Shown in pieces: positions 60,850-64,000 of a stretch of 64,000 nt of DNA; positions within the stretch are counted from its first letter, which is position 1; each line of letters starts with the position of its first letter. Position numbers and translations under genes: made by a program. The notes below the pieces were generated by a model. It did not search any database and had not been told where the DNA came from. It was given only the letters and a program-made list of their open reading frames with translations. The DNA comes from Neospora caninum Liverpool (lineage: Eukaryota; Apicomplexa; Conoidasida; Eucoccidiorida; Sarcocystidae). The stretch lies in the NCBI RefSeq assembly GCF_000208865.1, contig NC_018390.1, forward strand, positions 2,094,790 through 2,158,789, written 5' to 3'.

Positions 60850-62684
60850 AGCACAGGTTTTGCTCGTGAAAGAATGACTGCGTGTCTCTCGGCGTAGAGT
60901 CCCCTTCCACGTTTCACGTGGCTTTTTCGTGCGTCGTCTCAGTTTCTGCATGCTGAGCAGCTGCGGATCTGGACCGAAAGGGGCTGGCACAGACGCGGGA
61001 ACCAACGGGGCGATGTTACGTGGGTGACGCTAAATCAACGATATGTCGTCGTTACTGATGTTTGTTTCACACCGGCGGTGCAACGGTGGTACTCCGCTTG
61101 AAGGCGGCACACTGGCCTTTGCCGATATACAAAGATGCGTTCATGTATTGTGTTATAGGTTCCCGTGCTTGTCGGCATCCGTCACAAATTGCAAGTGTAA
61201 CTCAATGCCCTAGAAGGCCAGATGCCGCGTCGTGAGGACGGGCGTTTTCTTGTCGGCTACGACCAGCAGACTCCTTCGTGCAGCCGCATGCTTCCGGGAC
61301 TGCATGTGTTCCCGCACGGTGCGCTTGAATGGCAGAGGGGATACTAGGCTATTCTTTCGGAGTAGGCGCTCTTACGGAGGTCGTGACGGCGACGGATTGG
61401 ACACGTTTCTGAGGTTGGGTGTCATTCTGCGTCGGCTGTCGAAAGCAACGAGTGCGTAGTGTAAGACTGTTCCAGGGTTTTTGCAGAGAATCGAGTGAAG
61501 TGAATGCGTGATATACCAAAGGAGCAGATGCCAGGTTGGAATGGGAAGAGCAACCCCTTGAATTAGGCAGTTTGGCTCTTTCCCCAAACCGTATCTTGTC
61601 CACAGTCAACTTTTTCACCCCAGGTGGGGTATTCTGTAATGCAATCAGACAGAGTAAAGTGGTGATTCCCCAACGGGAACCAGGTGGGCCTCCCCAGCTT
61701 CCGTTTATCCGGTTTTTCCAAACACGGTCGTGAACCTTACGGTTTCATGGTGTGGGCTGGGTTGCTAAATGAGGGCAGAACACTGAGTGGCAACGAAAGC
61801 AACAAACAATTCGGTGAAAGCGTCTCGCGCACTCGCAGAAAGTTACACGGCCTGTCGAACTTGAACAGTTTGCCGGGTGTTTTTCGGCAAAACTACTCAC
61901 GCCATTCGTCGTTTTACGAGCAACTGGTGGTTTCTCACAGCACGGAAATGAGCAATGCACTTCTGCCGTGTCGTTGATGTCGTTTCAAAGCAACTGATTA
62001 GACGTATTGTGAAGACCCTCAGCCGGTTCGCTCGTGCTAGTTTAGTAATGAGGTGTTCTACTGTTAACCTGACGATATCTATGGGTAGGTCGAGTTCCGT
62101 GGTGTAAACACCATGAGCTTTGTCCTGCCCTGCGTGCCAGGAGTTCGGCATGCAGTATCCCTTTAAAGTTGACATACGGACGGTCAGTTTCACGTACTCG
62201 ATAAGCAACTTCCCGTCCACTGCTAACCGCAAGCGCTGCCAGAACACCACTCTCCGGCTTCCACGTGTAACCAGTGCCAAGTTTGGCTGTTGTTAGGGAG
62301 TCCGGGCGACACTGAGCTGCTCTCAGGCATGCATGTTCCGATGTTTCCTAGAGGGGCGACTCAAAGTTCGCATAGACAGTGCAGATAGAACACATGGAGC
62401 GCCAATGTGCTCCGTGCTAACAGTGGCGTCGGGGCACTTGCTGCATTTTGCCTGGATCAGTTTCCTATCGTTGTTTCCCTATCGTGTTTAAGATGTCTTG
62501 CCTCTGTATGTCCTTTCCTCAATGGCACCCATGCACGTGGCGCTGTATATATGTGACCAGTTAAAGCATATACAGGATTGTAGACGTGGCCAACACACGC
62601 ACGTGCAGTCGCTGCCTTGTCCCAGCTACGTACGAGCCAATAACATCAGGGAGCATTTAATTGACTTTCCGCCGACCTTCCAAA
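60850..62684. other. Intergenic, no gene seen
   Basis: About 1.8 kb downstream of the NAP gene. A minus-strand frame at 61897-62280 (127 codons) is the longest and has no recognisable domain. Nothing else supported. Confidence 0.4.
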
Positions 62685-64000
62685 ATGCACCAGAGGTCCT
62701 TCACTTCCGTGCACCAGAAAGCCTTCCATACTCAAACACATCCATCTAAGGTAAATGCATCCATTTATCACTGCAATGAGGGGACATCTTTCCGCTTGCC
62801 CAGTTGAGGCTATAGAACTGGAAGAACTGCTGCAGGCATTCAAGCTGTCACCCGGCTACCAAACCGTACAAGAAGATAATGCAGTGCCCTCCATTGTCTT
62901 TTACTCACGATTAGCCTCGTCGTTTCTACGGCCTTGCTGTCGCACCTCATTTGTCACGACGGTTTACTACACTGTATATTCTCGTCCCCAACTATAGACA
63001 GTTCCATTTCCCCGAGAACTGGCCGCCTGCTTGACTGCTGACTTTTCACCAGTAGCACCAAAAGATGACCACCACGCAGCAGCTGTACCATAGGAATGCG
63101 GAGGGCACGACTACGGAAATGATGGTAACCGCGAAAGACGCGCCTGCGGCGCTGCTCTAGGGCATGTACTGAGCGACAAGTAAACATATACCGTCGAATT
63201 GCAAGTGTAAATCGTGGAGGCATTACCAACTGCTGTCGTGCCGCCTCGAGGGTTCCTGCCCAGACGGTAGAGCAAAAGGTGCTAACGAACAGATGCGTTA
63301 AACGCGGATTTTCAACCACGGCTGCCGATATTTCAAGGTCCAGAAGGAACTGAGAGAAAACTGACGAAAATGAGACAGAAAGCGAGCAGAAAAATGACAC
63401 CGAGAAAGCGGACGAGACGGAGCCAAATAAAAAGTGTGAGGACGGCTCGGAAAGGTAGACCGGAGACGTGAGGGCGGAGGATACCAAAGCAATAAGAGAT
63501 TTTTCAAAAATATCCCCAATTCCTGTGTCCTCCCCTCCGTCCATAACACCTCCGTTAGTTCTATATGCTGTGCAGAACAGGGCTCTAAAAGTCCCTTGCA
63601 ACGCTGTAGTTGATGTCCGGATGGAACACGAGAATGAATCTTGCAGCGCCCTCACCAGACAGGACGGAAGGCTTGGCTCTTGGCCAGCAGTCCCAACCAG
63701 GTCGCTCAGGCTCCTGTTTTCGCTTTCTGGAATTTGCGGAACACGTCTTCGCAAATGAGGAATAAAACAACAAGCATTTCCCTTGCTGACAGCGAGGCTC
63801 CCACGATTCCGTTGCCACACGCTGGTGCCACGGCGCCTTCTTGCAACGTACCATGAAGGGGTATTCTGAGGCACGATCTCCTTATGGAGATACCTCCTGA
63901 TGTGGCTGCTTGCCAATCCTTTTTTCTCGGCGACTATGATTCCACCATAACGCTTACATGTATATGTTTCATGGTTTCGTGGCGTACAAGAATGTGACAC
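62685..64000 (+). other. Possible coding region running off the window, strand uncertain
   Basis: Two readings compete. On the minus strand a frame of 348 codons is open from the window edge to 62954, but its translation contains an unnatural Ser/Phe/Val stretch around 63350-63450. On the plus strand the same stretch reads as acidic protein (TDENETESEQKNDTEKADE), and further plus-strand blocks look like protein: an ATG at 62685 with donor AAG|GTAAAT, IELEELLQAFKLSPGY near 62820, and PLVLYAVQNRALKVP near 63560. I favour a plus-strand multi-exon gene, with the minus frame as its shadow, but could not join the blocks in phase. Confidence 0.3.

Overview
The window is nuclear DNA from an apicomplexan, most likely a coccidian of the Toxoplasma/Neospora/Hammondia group (Sarcocystidae); I cannot name the species from sequence alone. 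The reasons are split genes with short GT-AG introns, roughly balanced base composition, kilobase-scale intergenic DNA with C-homopolymers and dinucleotide tracts, and a gene set that includes a RAP-domain protein, a PROPPIN and a plastid-type ribosomal protein L21 behind a secretory-type leader. I saw no tRNA, rRNA, CRISPR array or intact transposon.

Layout from left to right. At 2-8 kb on the minus strand lie a divergent ubiquitin-specific protease and an unidentified multi-exon gene upstream of it. At 10.5-19.3 kb a head-to-head pair is PCH2/TRIP13 (minus) and the nucleolar rRNA methyltransferase NOP2 (plus, 12 exons). At 21.7-24.4 kb is an equilibrative nucleoside transporter (plus). At 25.3-28.6 kb on the minus strand are a secreted acidic protein of unknown function and an incompletely resolved ankyrin-repeat gene. 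At 30.6-35.1 kb is a heptatricopeptide/RAP protein (plus, 7 exons). At 37.9-40.1 kb is an unidentified gene with a two-codon first exon (minus), head-to-head with a FAM173-like methyltransferase (plus, 40.9-42.1 kb). That gene ends only 105 bp from the convergent 3' end of an 11-exon secreted coiled-coil gene (minus, 42.2-43.4 kb). At 44.5-46.9 kb is a PROPPIN/ATG18-family protein (minus). At 51.4-54.3 kb is bL21 with a very long leader (plus), at 56.0-57.7 kb the sulfhydryl oxidase ERV1 (minus) and at 59.5-60.8 kb a NAP/SET histone chaperone (plus).

Gene models were built by hand by joining conserved protein segments across GT-AG (twice GC-AG) junctions. In the models called with confidence the intron phases agree and the total length is a multiple of three. 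The genes do not form one pathway: they are mixed housekeeping functions (ubiquitin, meiosis, ribosome assembly, purine uptake, organelle RNA and protein biogenesis, phosphoinositide sensing, chromatin) with lineage-specific secreted proteins between them. The most interesting items are the microexon coiled-coil secretory gene, the plastid-type L21 leader, two GC-AG introns, the N-terminal CX4C pair of ERV1 and the secreted lysine-tailed acidic protein.
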